Assembly (NCBI GenBank): GCA_964017155.1
Contig: OZ024862.1
Span: forward strand, 40,927,175-40,991,174
DNA length: 64,000 nt
Reading direction: 5' to 3'
Origin: Oasisia sp. SBJ-2009
Taxonomy: Eukaryota; Annelida; Polychaeta; Sabellida; Siboglinidae
This document shows, one piece after another, positions 1-32,514 of this stretch; position 1 is the first letter of the stretch, and each line of letters begins with the position of its first letter. A program made the translations under genes and the position numbers. The notes below the pieces were generated by a model that was not told where the DNA came from, did not search any database, and worked only from the letters and a program-made list of their open reading frames with translations.

Positions 1-247
1 ATCTGCTGGTACCACCGCAACACTGCTCACTGATTGCATGTTCCTACAACGCATACCGGCGACACCTTTCCCAGACGCGGATGAGTAGGTTTTACTATAG
101 ATTTATATTTTTATGCAAATCTAACCAGTATGCATTTGATCTAAATGCTGTCAATAGAACATACTTTTTGTATGTTTTGTTTTATTATTTACCCTTTGTG
201 TACGCTTTGTTGAATAATTGCAAATGTTCAATATTAATGAATATTAA
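1..247. other. Left edge, no gene seen
   Basis: AT-rich unique-looking sequence ending in the TTAA (244-247) that borders the Kolobok relic. Confidence 0.5.
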
Positions 248-479
248 AGGCAAAACAAAGTTAACTGTTTCGTGGCATACATGCCCAGCAAACAAAATGA
301 CGTTGTAATGACGTAGCCGCGACGTCACGTTTTGGTCATGATGACGTTGCGAAGTGACGTCACTATGACGTCATTCTGTAGACACCAAATGACGGTGCGG
401 CGACGTTGCGAAATGACGTTGTGAAATGACCTTTCCACGACCAAAACGCAACCTATTGGCGACCTTCCAGCAACTGTTA

Positions 480-790
480 CGCAACCTATACATGACCTTC
501 CCACGACCTATTTATGACCTTCCCACAACCTTGTTGGACCCTTCCAGCAACCATTATACAACCTATAGGTGACCTTCCCACAACCTATTTATGACCTTCC
601 CACAACCTTTTTGGACCCTTCCAGCAACCATTATACAACCTATAGATGACCTTCCCACAACCTATTTATGACCTTCCCACAACCTTGTTGGACCCTTCCA
701 GCAACCATTATACAACCTATAGGTGACCTTCCCACAACCGTTTTGGAACCTTCCAGCAACCATTACATAACCTTCTATGCATCTTCCAAC
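480..790. repeat. Minisatellite of ACCTTCCCACAACC/ACCTTCCAGCAACC motifs
   Basis: A composite unit of about 115 bp, built from 13-16 bp sub-repeats, recurs about 2.5 times inside the insertion. Confidence 0.8.
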
Positions 791-840
791 AACTTTTGCA
801 CAACCACCCAGCTTCTATTCCCGACATCTATAACATAAAA

Positions 841-1102
841 CATTCATTGCCTTTTTAAAATAATTTTATTTTACTGAAATTATACATAAATCGATTGGTG
901 TCTTCTTCGTTTCCTCTGGGCAAGTCTCTGATTCACTGATCTCCATCTGCTTCGTCTGACGACATTGATAATCGTGACGCTGCTGGCACTGCCCTTACTG
1001 AAGCACAATTCTGCAAATAAGACACTACGATTAGTTTATTACACTAACAAGTAATTACCATTTAAAAAAGTGGGTAGGCCGTAAATCACACACACGCACG
1101 CA

Positions 1103-1160
<58 letters not shown>

Positions 1161-2460
1161 ATGTAGACACATACAAATCTCATAAATACACAGGCACGCG
1201 TGCGCGCGCGCGCACGCACGCACACACACCAAATACACACCACATAAACACAAATATAAGCACATAAACACACATGCATATAACAGATTCACACACACAG
1301 ACCATTCCATAGATTCATTGCATGAAGCTGTTGGAACAATACTTCCTAAGAGCACTCGATCTTTTCTCTGAGACGTGGTTGCTGTAGTCTTCACCGAGCT
1401 ATTCCTCATCCAGATCCTGTTGCAATCCTCAGTGTCATTTCTGCAATTATAATTCAGGATGACAATGACTTTTACAATGAATTATAAAATTATAGAATAG
1501 TGTTAATTTTGAATTTACCCTGTAAAACAATCAATCACATAATCATGTTTATTATAATTAAGATAAATTGTGTTTACCCCAATAAATGCTGCAGGGCCTA
1601 CAACTAAACTGGATATTATTAAAAACAACTGGAATATAGGAAAGGTATGTAACTGTAATTTAATAAATTATTCAAACAGTATGTATAATTTAAAAATACA
1701 ATGATCATGATACGTCAAGTACAAAACAAATTAGGCAGAAGATGGTCTTTGTGATTTAGTACTCAGTGTTACATAAACCTTACTTCTGACTATATAGTCT
1801 TAATAAAAATTAAGTCAGAGTAATAAATTGCAATTACCTGTAGAAGTTGCACACTGTTAAATCAATGATCTTTTAATCCACACACCAAAGTCAGGAGCTG
1901 TCTTCCCTATCTAAGACACAGCTTGATATGAGGTCTGAAAATTCAAGTACTTGTATAACTACAGGCCAGCAGCTGCCAAGCAGAAGCCTGAAACAATATA
2001 CACTGTATACTGCCCAATTTGTTAGGGGTAATTACCCCACAAATTGCTCAACTCCAGGGGTCCTCCTGGGACAACCCACTTAGACAGAGCCACAGCACTC
2101 ATTTGATGTCAGCAGGGGAGAGTTTAAGCACATCAAACAAGCCTGTGCAATCAACCATGTTGAAACAAGGCACAGGGTGGGGGGAAAACAAATAAGGAAG
2201 TAACTCTAACCAACTTAGGCAGTGCCACCAAAGTGTCAGAGGGGAAAGTCATGCAGTAATAATTTGCATTAGTCACTTGGTAACATATCTGGATTTTGGT
2301 TCTATTAGAAGTTTACTATTATTTAAACTTATACTCCAGATTTCAAGTTACATATTTCGAAATATTGAGCACAATATTGGTGATCAGCAGTTATAATTAA
2401 TAACTTATAATAGAGTCTACAACTTAATCAGTATCTGCATCGACACTTGTAAAAATGATA
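841..2460. other. Non-coding interior of the insertion
   Basis: Only an ACGC/AC-rich stretch at 1089-1235 stands out. The rest is AT-rich with no supported gene. Confidence 0.5.
1089..1159. repeat. (ACGC)n then (AC)n microsatellite
   Basis: Direct reading; open frames across it are Cys/Val- or His/Thr-only and not genes. Confidence 0.95.
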
Positions 2461-2463
2461 CAG

Positions 2464-2473
2464 TATATATATG

Positions 2474-2564
<91 letters not shown>

Positions 2565-2575
2565 GTGTGTATGTG
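2464..2575. repeat. (TA)n/(TG)n microsatellite
   Basis: Alternating purine-pyrimidine tract. The following 2640-3380 is AT-rich with no gene seen. Confidence 0.95.
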
Positions 2576-3384
2576 AATATATGTATGTTTATATTACACA
2601 TTTTATATATATATATCACATGTGTCAGTGTAGATACTAATTAATTAATATATCCATACATAATTATTAGAACTTTTATATATACCCATATGTAATGTAA
2701 GTGGATGTAAGCACCGTATCTTCTCTGTTTATTGTTTGCCATGTTTCGACATCTGTCAGATATACAATATGTAAAATTAGAAAAATACTCTATTTCATTT
2801 CCTCAAAAATACCTTATCCCTGTGAGACAGTGACAGTGTACATAATAATTGCAACCACATGTAAGAGAATGTACAATTACTCTTTAAAAAGAGAGGGATA
2901 TTTCTTTGAGCAGATACATGTGTGAGGTTATTAATAATTAACTGTAAATGTGTACTTGATTCCTTTTCGGTAAATTTGGCACAACGTTGGTTTAGGGTGG
3001 TTGACCAACTTTGGTCTGTATAGTTATAAATGGATAACAAAATTAATGTCCATTCCTCAAAACTATATTACATATGTGACACAATGATAGTGTATGAATA
3101 ATAGGCATTATTTGCCAGTGTATATATGTTAAAGAGCAATATTTTACTTTGATTGACCTGATAAATGCATCCGGTTAATCTAATTGACATATTTCATAGT
3201 AATTGTACTTTAATTAACTATATACGTCAATTGCATCATGCTTTATATGAATTTTTTTGGGGAAAACATTTGGCCAACATATTGCCCCAACGTTGGCCCA
3301 ATATTGTATTAGGTTGTATTATTGTATCAGGTCAGTAATTGAACCATCACTGTACCATCGTTAGAATATTAAACTCAATTAATT

Positions 3385-3387
<3 letters not shown>

Positions 3388-3436
<49 letters not shown>

Positions 3437-3705
3437 CGCGTGCGCGTGCGTGTGTGTGTTTACGTGGTGTGTTTATGTATGTACGTGGTATGTGTATATG
3501 TGGTGTGTGTGTGGTGTTTATATGTTGTCTATGTGTGTGTATGTGTGTGTGTGTGTTGGTTGTCTATATGTGTATACCTGCGAATCGATCGGTGTGTGCA
3601 TGCATATGCACACATACATATGTGTGCATATATATATGTGTGTGTGTGTGTGCGTGCGTGCGTGTGTGTGTGTGAGTGATCGAGTGTGTGAGTGCACGAG
3701 TGAGT
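3388..3705. repeat. (TG)n-rich tract with CG-alternating core
   Basis: TG repeats with GCGCGTGCGCGTGCG and scattered variants to 3705. Open frames here are Cys/Val artefacts. Confidence 0.9.
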
Positions 3706-4115
3706 GTAAGTGTTGGGCCAATGTAGGGCCAATGAGCAAAATTATGTTGTATGTTGCCAACGTTGGCTCAATGTGAAATGCCAATGTTGGTCCAACGTTG
3801 GTCCAACATTGGATTATAATTTGCCTACGTTGGCCCAACATGTTGGACCAACGAGCAAAATAACGTTGGCCCAATGTATGTTGCCAACGTTGGCCCAATG
3901 TAAAATGCCAACGTTGGCCCAACATTGGATTATAATTTGCCAACGTTGGCCCAACATTGTGTCATTAATTGAACCACCCCTGTACCAACATTAATATTAT
4001 CAAACACAGTTTATTTTAAATTTATGTTGGCGGTACATCGTTGGCCCAATGTTGGCCCAACGTTGTTCACCCAACGCCAACATTATGCCAACGGTTCCAT
4101 AGTTGGGCCAACATA
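3706..4115. repeat. Minisatellite of the palindrome CCAACGTTGG
   Basis: Many copies of CCAACGTTGGCCCAA and variants, in clusters at 3706-3965 and 4025-4115, with one earlier copy near 3280-3305. Lies inside the insertion. Confidence 0.85.
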
Positions 4116-4130
4116 GGCTTGCTATCTGGG

Positions 4131-5437
4131 GAATTTGTGTTGGCGGTAAAACTTCCGACAATGACTGCGCGAGCTCTTCCTTGTACGGAACCGTTATAAG
4201 CATATATACGGAGTCGGCTTCGATGTTACCAATTCATATTCTATACTAGTATGTATTATATACAGTTCCTTTTACAAATGTAAATTTTATTTTATATGTA
4301 TTACAATATTTTATGATTTCATTTTGCCAAAATATATACACCATTTGGATTAATTATAGCAGACTGCAAAACTACATTACCTAGCTGAGATGACGTTGAT
4401 ACAACGTCTGTCAACGTCACGGGTGGACGTCATTTTGCGACCATTAAGGTACGTCAAGATGACGTCACGTCATAACGCTGCCTGAGCGTCATCACCCAAC
4501 GTTGCGACGTGACGTTGTCGCAACCGTTGTGCAACGTCACTGGTGACATTACCAAATCGTGACCAACGTGACCAAAATATATACATCATTTGGATTAATT
4601 ATCAGAATGCAAAACTATATTACCGAGCTGAGATGACGTTGATACAACGTCGGTCAACGTCACGGGTGGACGTCATTTTGCGACTGTTAAGGTACGTCAA
4701 GATGACGTCACGTCATAACGTTGCCTGAGCGTCATCACCCAACGTTGCGACGTGACGTTGTCACAATCGTTGTGCAACGTCATTATCCTTTACATAAATA
4801 TTATAGCCTACATACCTATACAATGGACAGGAATTTGTGTTGATGATAACACTTCCGACAATGGACCGCTGCTCTCTTCCGTACGCGTGTGAAACCCTTA
4901 GTTGAGTACACGTAGTCGTCATAAATATACTACCGCTTCGTATATTCTAGACCAGTGTGCATCTATGCAGTTGTTTTTACAAATGTAAATATAATTTTAT
5001 ATGTATTACAATATTTGATGATTTAATATTGCCAAAATATACACACCATTTGGATGAATAATCAGAATGCAAAACTACATTACCGAGCTGAGATGACGCT
5101 GATACAACGTCTGTCAACGTCACGGGTGGACGTCATTTTGCGACCATTACGGTACGTCAAGATGACGCCACGCCATAACGTTGCCTGGGCGTCATCACCC
5201 AACGTTGCGACGTGACGTTGTCACAACCGTTGTGCAACGTCACTGGTGACATTACCAAACCATGACCATTTTGCGACCATTAAGGTACGTCAAGATGACG
5301 TCAGGTCATGACGTTGCCTGAACGTCACCACCCAACGTTACGAAGTGACGTTGTCACAACCGTTATGCAACGTCATTGGTGACATTACCAAATCGTGACC
5401 AAAAGGCAACGTTGCGTGGACGTCATGTGTTTGCTGG
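4131..5437. repeat. Large direct repeat, about 0.7 kb in two copies, rich in CRE-like ACGTCA
   Basis: Copies start near 4131 and 4831 at GAATTTGTGTTG and share an AT-rich block and then an ACGTCA-rich block. The ACGTCA-rich block is further repeated near 4386, 4625, 5090 and 5265. It forms the right end of the insertion. Confidence 0.8.
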
Positions 5438-5665
5438 GCACCTAATAGAGTTAATATAAAGTAACAATTTCCACATATACTCAATTTTTTTTACGCCAGC
5501 GGTTTACCAGAAAAATATTTTTTAACACCCAGCCATCCAAATACTACGCGCTACTCCATCTTAGACGAAGAATGACGTTACGACGGTGATCGAGGCGCTC
5601 TCCACGCAGATTCCCTGCATGGGGTTTGGCTGTTGTCATGAAATGGCTGCAACTCGGCAACGCGC

Positions 5666-6140
5666 ATTGAATATTATTGCCAATATTATTGGTCAAACTT
5701 GAATTATGTCAGTTATGATGTCCTGATGACAATTAAATCATGTCAACAATATGCATACATTTATTGAAGACTACATTGAACTATATATTATTGTATAGTA
5801 AAACGAGTTACTGCAGAATTCATTTCCAAAAACGTACTACTATTAACAGTTCTTGCCGTTCATATTGTTATTGTTTCTAACGAAATGGACTGTTTGTTTG
5901 TCATGACGCAATTTTTCATAAGGAAAATTCAGTAAGACAACTCGCACTAATCAGTGGACATTGAAACAATCATAGGAAATCCATGTAGCTTTATTAACCA
6001 TTGATTCACGTCCATTACCAAGAACCTTAACATTAACTAATGGGTAATTTAGCAAAAAAGGGATACATGTCTTCACAGAGGTCAGAGATGAATCTCTGAA
6101 AGTTTGGCTCCTGAATCTAGCAGCAAAACATCGGTGTATC
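5666..6140. other. Unremarkable non-coding stretch
   Basis: No gene or repeat recognised. Confidence 0.5.
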
Positions 6141-6143
6141 CTG

Positions 6144-6262
<119 letters not shown>

Positions 6263-6615
6263 GTTGATTACGCTTGGATATAAATTGGGCACGTTTACAA
6301 AAGATGGATAGTTCTGCCTATACTGCAATCCAGAAATAACTGGCTGTGTATAACAGCTCTGTACATACCTGATGTGTGTTTTGTTTTCAGCATTGCTAAC
6401 TATTAATTGTTTTGATGGCACACGGCAACACATTCATGTAATCAAATGTATGTATTTTATTACCACATTGCATCATATATGTTTTATTGCCATTGACATT
6501 TTGCATATGATATAACTGCAACTTAAAATTAAGCTATAATTGTTGTAACATATACCAGACAGTGCAACAGGATGCATGCTGGTAATTTTAAATGTTATGA
6601 GGTTTAACTGAAATG

Positions 6616-6617
<2 letters not shown>

Positions 6618-6690
<73 letters not shown>

Positions 6691-6706
6691 TGTATATATA
6701 TATATA
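6618..6706. repeat. (TA)n microsatellite beside the hAT insertion
   Basis: Nearly pure TA; it probably served as the integration site, as TA-rich sequence resumes at 8963. Confidence 0.95.
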
Positions 6707-6707
6707 C

Positions 6708-6818
6708 TAGTGCTGGTTCGATACCAAAAATATCGAAGTATCGCGATACTTGCGAAAGTTCGATACCGATATTTAGTGGTATCGCGATACTTCGATATTT
6801 TTGGTATCGAACGCCCAC
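6708..6818. repeat. Fold-back (inverted repeat) at the left end of the hAT element
   Basis: Two arms of about 42 bp, TAGTG(CTG/GGC)GTTCGATACC onward, face each other around a short loop, so the left end alone looks like a miniature element. Confidence 0.85.
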
Positions 6819-6820
6819 TA

Positions 6821-6952
6821 TTCGATACCTTCGATACCTTCGATACCTTCGATACCTACGATACCTTCGATACCTTCGATACCTTCGATACCTTCGATAC
6901 CTTCGATACCTTCGATACCTTCGATACCTTCGATACCTTCGATACCTTCGAT
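6821..6952. repeat. TTCGATACC 9-bp tandem array, about 14 copies
   Basis: The unit is identical to nine bases of the element's terminal repeat. Length divisible by three makes long spurious open frames on both strands. Confidence 0.95.
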
Positions 6953-8737
6953 ATTTCGATACTCGACATCGAGTCCATTCGACGAAGTCGATGCGAAGGC
7001 GCAACATCGTTGTTGACGACGTCGACGACGTTGTTTATGGGAGCTATCACTACAGCGCTTCGCAGCCTAAATTGACTTAGGCGTGGTTGTTTAAAAAATA
7101 ATATAACATAAAATGTGAATTGTTTTCTAAAACTTTATTGTAGAATTAGTCTCTATAATAACTGTTTTCTGTGTGCTATCTTAGCGTAGGTCAGACTTCG
7201 CTTAGCCTCGTTACCCAAACCAAGGTTCGTATGTGACGATCTCGTTTGGTGGCAGTACCATGCCATCTTTCTCCCTACTTTATTTACGGTTACGCGTACA
7301 AAAACACACATCCTATAGTATTTGTATAGAGTGTTTATTGCACGCACTAGTATTTATGAAACTAGTTTAATAATAATATTATTAATATAAATATTTATTC
7401 GAGCGCGATGCGGAGGTTATGTTTACCCGGGTTCCGTTTGGTGGCGCCACCATTTGCCGTACACGATGCCCACAGCCAAGGCGAACGACAACAAGTCGCA
7501 ACGTTCATCGGCATCGCTTATAATTTGGCAGTTTTCCAACAAAGAGTGTCTGGTGTGCTAGAGGCGTCTCAAAGATAGCGTGGGAAATACATCGAATTTG
7601 ACGAAACATGTCACCATTCAAGAAGCTATCAAAACGTGATGATCAACTTTCATCGTATGGCGTCGTCGACGTTGTTGACAACGTCGCATTGCCTTTGAGT
7701 TTGACTCGAGAACGTATTCTATCGAAATATTCGACAGTGAGCGAGCAATGGACATCTAGTTACAGTCGAAGCGAATCGCCATCGGTTGCCGAATCTACTA
7801 AGTAACTGCGGCAAACATCGCCAAGAAGTGACATACACGACGTGACTGATTAACGATGACGATGTGCTTACTGCATCTACTGTCACTCTCACTGTGACAC
7901 TGCCAGTCACTGGCACTGGCCAAACAGATTCACCACTGGCAGAGCCAGAGGTAGAGGAAGAAACTGACCGGTTCTTGAAAACAGTTGCAAAAACATTATG
8001 GGGCTTGTTATGTGTACTTGATAACGTGGTAATTTGAGTTTTATATAAACAAAATTGGTGTGAACTGGGAAGTGCAATTGAAATTTTTATTAATATTTTT
8101 TCTATTATTAATTAGTGTTATTTTATTGTAATCGTCTATACAGTTTTGATGTTAAATCACAATTATCTTTACGATTCAATTAATTATAAAACAGTTATAA
8201 CAGTGAGTGTGCAGCTGTGCTGGCAGTGGCACTATTATAAGTGATAGGTGTATTTATATTTAATATAATAATAACATATTAGTTGTATGTTATGTTTCAG
8301 CTGTATTTGTTGATGGTCACTTTAGGAGACACAGTGAATTGAAATTAAGCTACTATATTATAGTGTATTTATAAACAGCTGGAGTGAAGTACTGTTATTA
8401 ATTTAAAATAATTCAGTGCAATTGATGAATTTATTTGTCACTAGGTATTTTATTGCAGTTGTCTTTATTGTTTTAATTTTATATTACAGTTACCTTTTAG
8501 TTTTACAACAGTAATCAATTATATTGAAACTGTTGTTTGTTTACTTACATAAAATGAAAATTGCATTTTAATCATTGTTTGCATGACTATAAAAGTATCA
8601 CATATCTACTTGTAAGGGAAAATTTGTGTGTGTTTCTGTGGCATTAGTCTAAGTGGATAATAGTGTGTTTCTTTGGAGATCTCTACTGTACTGAATTACA
8701 CTTACAAGGTTAATTTTGAGTATCGAATAAAAGTCTG

Positions 8738-8962
8738 GTATCGATTGATATCGAAGAATTATGGTATCGAACCAGCAATATATCGATCGGTATCGAAGAA
8801 TTCTGGTATCGAACCAGCACTACTTCTGTTGCATACTGTTTCTACTGGGAACTGTGTTCTCTGTGAATATTAGACTTGCAACGTAAGTATCGAGTATCGA
8901 GTATCGAACAAAATTCAGGTATCGATCAGTATCGAACAAAACCTGGTATCGAACCAGCACTA
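8738..8962. repeat. Repeated right-end sequence of the hAT element
   Basis: GGTATCGAACCAGCA recurs at about 8763, 8806 and 8946; only the last is flanked by the target duplication. Confidence 0.85.
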
Positions 8963-8972
8963 ATATATACAT

Positions 8973-9023
8973 ATATAGACATGTATATATATATATATAT
9001 ATATACATACATATGCACACCTG

Positions 9024-9064
<41 letters not shown>
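8973..9064. repeat. (TA)n microsatellite
   Basis: Continuation of the TA-rich target site, with a short non-TA island. Confidence 0.93.
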
Positions 9065-9069
<5 letters not shown>

Positions 9070-11040
9070 GTATGTACACATGTACAGTATAATAGAAACA
9101 CATTTTCAAACAAACTGTATATCATCATATCAACATTTATGGCATCTTGATGTTATTGTAATGGCCAAAATTCAACCAACCAAATGTGCCAATTTAATAT
9201 AAGTTACAAATAAAACATGTATATTGTATACATCAGTGGTACCCATGGTAGTTTAAACTTACACATACCATAGTTATATAAATAAATGCAATATTTAGGT
9301 AGTATGCTCGTTTTGTTTCTTCAATTCATGTTACATATTGTATTGCAATTGATTCTGCAAATTTTTACTTGTGTCATTAAACCACCTATACATAGGGGGA
9401 AGTGTATCAGGCAAATCATTTGGTTGGTTTGAATTTGTGATTAGTCACAGTGGGTCACATTTGTTTTCATGTCTGCAACAATTATAGCTTTAAAACATAA
9501 TCTGTAGATATATCAACAGTTAATCACGTAAGCACGAGAAAGACTTGCCATCATTACTGCACTTGAAGTAAAGCATACCAACAATGTGTCTACCGCTGTG
9601 CCACAGCACTGGAATGCATGTTACAAAGTGTTTGGCAGTGGCTTAGCATTACGCAAACAAGTCTTAGTGTTACTTTAGCGAAAGAGCAATGAACATATCA
9701 TATTGGTACAGCACATAGTTGCATCTGTCGTGTTCAACTACCACACCCTAAAGAAAATCACATTCACTTACAGTACAGTACATATACAAAAGCATCACTG
9801 GCCTGACTTGTTCAAATCATAAGTTTAGATCATCCAAACTCTAAAGCACCAATACTTTCATATACTTCTCATAACTAATTAGATAGTATATATGTAGACT
9901 TACAGTATGTAATATAAGGACATATATGCGTAATGTGTTAGACTTCATAGACACAAAATGTGTCATCATGTGGTATTATGAAATCCTTTTCTCCCATCTT
10001 ATCTGATGGTACTAAACATCAACCTTGTGTTCATTTTATTGCTGAGTTGACCTGGAAATAAGCGGCCATCATCAAGAAATACACTGCTGGAAAGACTTAA
10101 TTTGACTAATTATATCATATTACTATATAACTATGTGACACCAAGTACACAGCGATTATACAACCACCTAAGGATATATTTCACCTGTCACAAAATAATT
10201 AAGTGGCATTCTATTCTTCTTGTTTCAGCTGTCCCTGTATAATAATATTAAACAATGCAAAGACAGATAATGACAGCATACCTACTTATGGTGAAAACAT
10301 GTTTACCCATGTGGAAAGTACAGCTGTATATCTCCATTCTATGGACAATAAAGTTATTATATTACTAAGACAATGTATGTCTTGGTTGGCATGGTTAAAC
10401 AACGAGTCTACTGTAACCACCCTGCCACCAGTCACCAATGACAGATATTATACTTTAAGACCATAGCTTATTTTGTGCAGCTGATAACATTACAGTTATA
10501 TGTCAGTGTAACAGTGAACTTTGCTTTCTTAAGTGACTATAAACATTTAAGATCTGATTAAACAATACAGTAACAGTTACATTACTTTTCCTTCTTAAGG
10601 ATCCATTATTTTAATCCAATGGTCATGACTAAAAACGTTTAAGGTTAACAATAAAAATACTACTTTTCCTTTCAACTTATTCTATAGTGCAGAAAAACAA
10701 CATTTAAAATATGATATCTGGAGTAATATATTTAAAATAATAAACTGTTGTTACTCACATAAGAACATTAAGACATCTTCTATAAAACAACAGTTAACTA
10801 ACCAATAGCTGTGATGCACATGAAAGCAATTTAGACAAGATGCGAGATCAGACACAACACAAGAACACAATCTTGTAACTTATGTCATGTCCACAGGCAA
10901 GATGTGACATCTTACAGGAAGTGACATCATATGAGCTGGCCCAAGAATATGCTTGTAATGTACTGGATCTGGCATTTGCGTGGGGTCTTACTGACAAACA
11001 AAGCGTAGTCATAAATGAAGTTACATTAAAGGAAGCAACA
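9065..11040. other. Region 3' of TNK2, no gene seen
   Basis: AT-rich, no convincing open frame. A minus-strand AATAAA at 10040-10035 could end a TNK2 3' UTR of about 1.5 kb; weak evidence. Confidence 0.4.
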
Positions 11041-11465
11041 TCATGAAGGGCTTGACAGGAAATGACCTTATAGGGGATGTGACATCATGCAAAAGTGACC
11101 TCCCAAGGACTTGACAGGAAGTGATCTCATAGAGGATGTGACATCATGCAAAAGTGACCTCCCAAGGACTTGACAGGAAATGACCTCATAGAAGATGTGA
11201 CATCAAAAGTGACCTCCCAAGGACTTGACAGGAAGTGACCTCATAGAAGATGTGACATCAAAAGTGACCTCCCAAGGACTTGACAGGAAATGACCTCATA
11301 GAAGATGTGACATCAAAAGTGACCTCCCAAGGACTTGACAGGAAGTGACCTCATAGAAGATGTGACATCAAAAGTGACCTCCCAAGGACTTGACAGGAAG
11401 TGACCTCACAGAGGATGTGACATCACGATCTCATAGAGGATGTGACATCACACAAAAAGTGACCT
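11041..11465. repeat. 55-60 bp minisatellite just 3' of the TNK2 stop
   Basis: About seven copies of a unit containing GGACTTGACAGGAAGTGACC, TCATAGAAGATGTGACATCA and AAGTGACCTCCCAA. It starts about 100 bp beyond the stop codon and so is probably transcribed in the 3' UTR. Confidence 0.92.
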
Positions 11466-11563
11466 ATCAGTGCATTTTACATTACAGGAAGCAACTTTAT
11501 GATGAACTTCATAGAAACATGACCTCCCTCGGGGTATTAGCATCATGAATGCAAACAGCAGCA

Positions 11564-31278
<19,715 letters not shown>

Positions 31279-31324
31279 CTTCTCTAGCGTCCTGAACACA
31301 CAAACACACGATCATTAGCACAGC

Positions 31325-32440
31325 AGTGACTTGTGCTGACTGTGTTGTGTTTGTGCTGGGTGCTGACTGTGTTGTGCTTGTACCTGGTGCTGACTGTGTT
31401 GTGTTTGTACCTGGTGCTGACTGCTGACTGTGTTGTGTTTGTACATGGTGCTGACTGTGTTGTGCTTGTACCTGGTGCTGACTGTGTTGTGTTTGTACCT
31501 GGTGCTGACTGTGTTGTGCTTGCTCCTGGTGCTGACTGTGTTGTGCTTGTACCTGGTGCTGATTGTGTTGTGTTTGTTCCTGGTGCTGACTGTGTTGTGT
31601 TTGTACCTGGTGCTGATTGTGTTGTGCTTGTTCCTGGTGCTGACTGTGTTGTGCTTGTACCTGGTGCTGACTGTGTTGTGTTTGTACCTGGTGCTGACTG
31701 TGTTATATACTTGTTCCTGGTGCTGACTGTGTTGTGCTTGTACCTGGTGCTGACTGCTGACTGTGTTGTGTTTGTACATGGTGCTGACTGTGTTGTGCTT
31801 GTACCTGGTGCTGACTGTGTTGTGTTTGTACCTGGTGCTGACTGTGTTGTGCTTGCTCCTGGTGCTGACTGTGTTGTGCTTGTACCTGGTGCTGACTGTG
31901 TTGTGCTTGTACCTGATGGTGAGTGTGTTGTGTTTATTCCTTATGGTGACTGTGTTGTGATTGTTCCTGATGGTGACTGTGTTGTGATTGTTCCTGGTGG
32001 TAACTGTGTTGTGTTTGTTCCTGATGGTGACTGTGTTGTGTTTGTTCCTGATGGTGACGGTGTTGTGTTTGTACCTGATGGTGACTGTGTTGTGTTTGTA
32101 CCTGATGGTGACTGTGTTGTGTTTGTACCTGATGGTGACTGTGTTGTGTTTGTACCTGATGGTGACTGTGTTGTGTTTGTACCTGATGCTGACTGTGTTG
32201 TGTTTGTACCTGATGGTGACTGTGTTGTGTTTGTACCTGATGCTGACTGTGTTGTTTTTGTACCTGATGGTGACTGTGTTGTGTTTGTACCTGATGGTGA
32301 CTGTGTTGTGTTTGTACCTGATGGTGACTGTGTTGTGTTTGTACCTGATGGTGACTGTGTTGTGTTTGTACCTGATGGTGACTGTGTTGTGTTTGTTCCT
32401 GATGGTGACTGTGTTGTGTTTGTACCTGATGCTGATAGTG
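31325..32440. repeat. 27-bp minisatellite upstream of TNK2 exon 1
   Basis: About 40 copies of CTGTGTTGTGTTTGTACC + TGATGGTGA or TGGTGCTGA. A block holding GCTGACTGCTGACTG and TTTGTACATGG occurs twice, 333 bp apart (31411 and 31744). Because 27 is a multiple of 3, open frames of about 400 codons run on both strands; I do not call them genes. Confidence 0.96.
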
Positions 32441-32514
32441 TTGCCGCCGTGACGTGCTGTGGTCTTGCCGTCTACATGGTCGCGGTGAGTGACTCGGTCC
32501 TTTCCACTCACCCC

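Larger units (their letters stand above)
280..5437. mobile_element. 5.16 kb insertion with 12-bp perfect inverted ends, nested in the Kolobok relic
   Basis: Starts TGCCCAGCAAAC (280-291) and ends GTTTGCTGGGCA (5426-5437). Comparison with the uninterrupted sequence near 26349-26360 shows the host reads straight across with no duplication, or with CA as the duplicated target. Both ends carry many TGACGT/ACGTCA and CAACGTTG motifs in inverted orientation. No coding region found. Superfamily not recognised. Confidence 0.65.
248..5665 (+). mobile_element. Kolobok-type TTAA element relic, split by an insertion
   Basis: Bases 248-279 and 5438-5665 together match the inverted right end of the intact-looking element at 25562-26389 (AGG-AAA-ACAAAGTTAAC, then CCTAATAGAGTTAATATAAAG and more than 200 further bases). 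The left end abuts TTAA. No transposase frame survives here. Confidence 0.75.
6708..8962 (+). mobile_element. hAT-superfamily DNA transposon, decayed, 2.26 kb
   Basis: Terminal inverted repeats TAGTGCTGGTTCGATACCA at both ends (19 bp) and identical 8-bp flanks ATATATAC at 6700-6707 and 8963-8970, the hAT-type target duplication. A BED-zinc-finger-like remnant is legible near 7520-7620 (IWQF...CLVC, an in-frame stop, then NTSNLTKHV), typical of ZBED-type hAT transposases. No intact transposase remains; 7810-8660 is AT-rich filler. Confidence 0.88.

Noticed and set aside
6711..6725. GGTTCGATACC as a tRNA B box
   Set aside because: It is the hAT terminal repeat; no A box or cloverleaf upstream.
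10203..10466. 87-codon plus-strand frame 3' of TNK2
   Set aside because: No family recognised, AT-rich context, length expected by chance.
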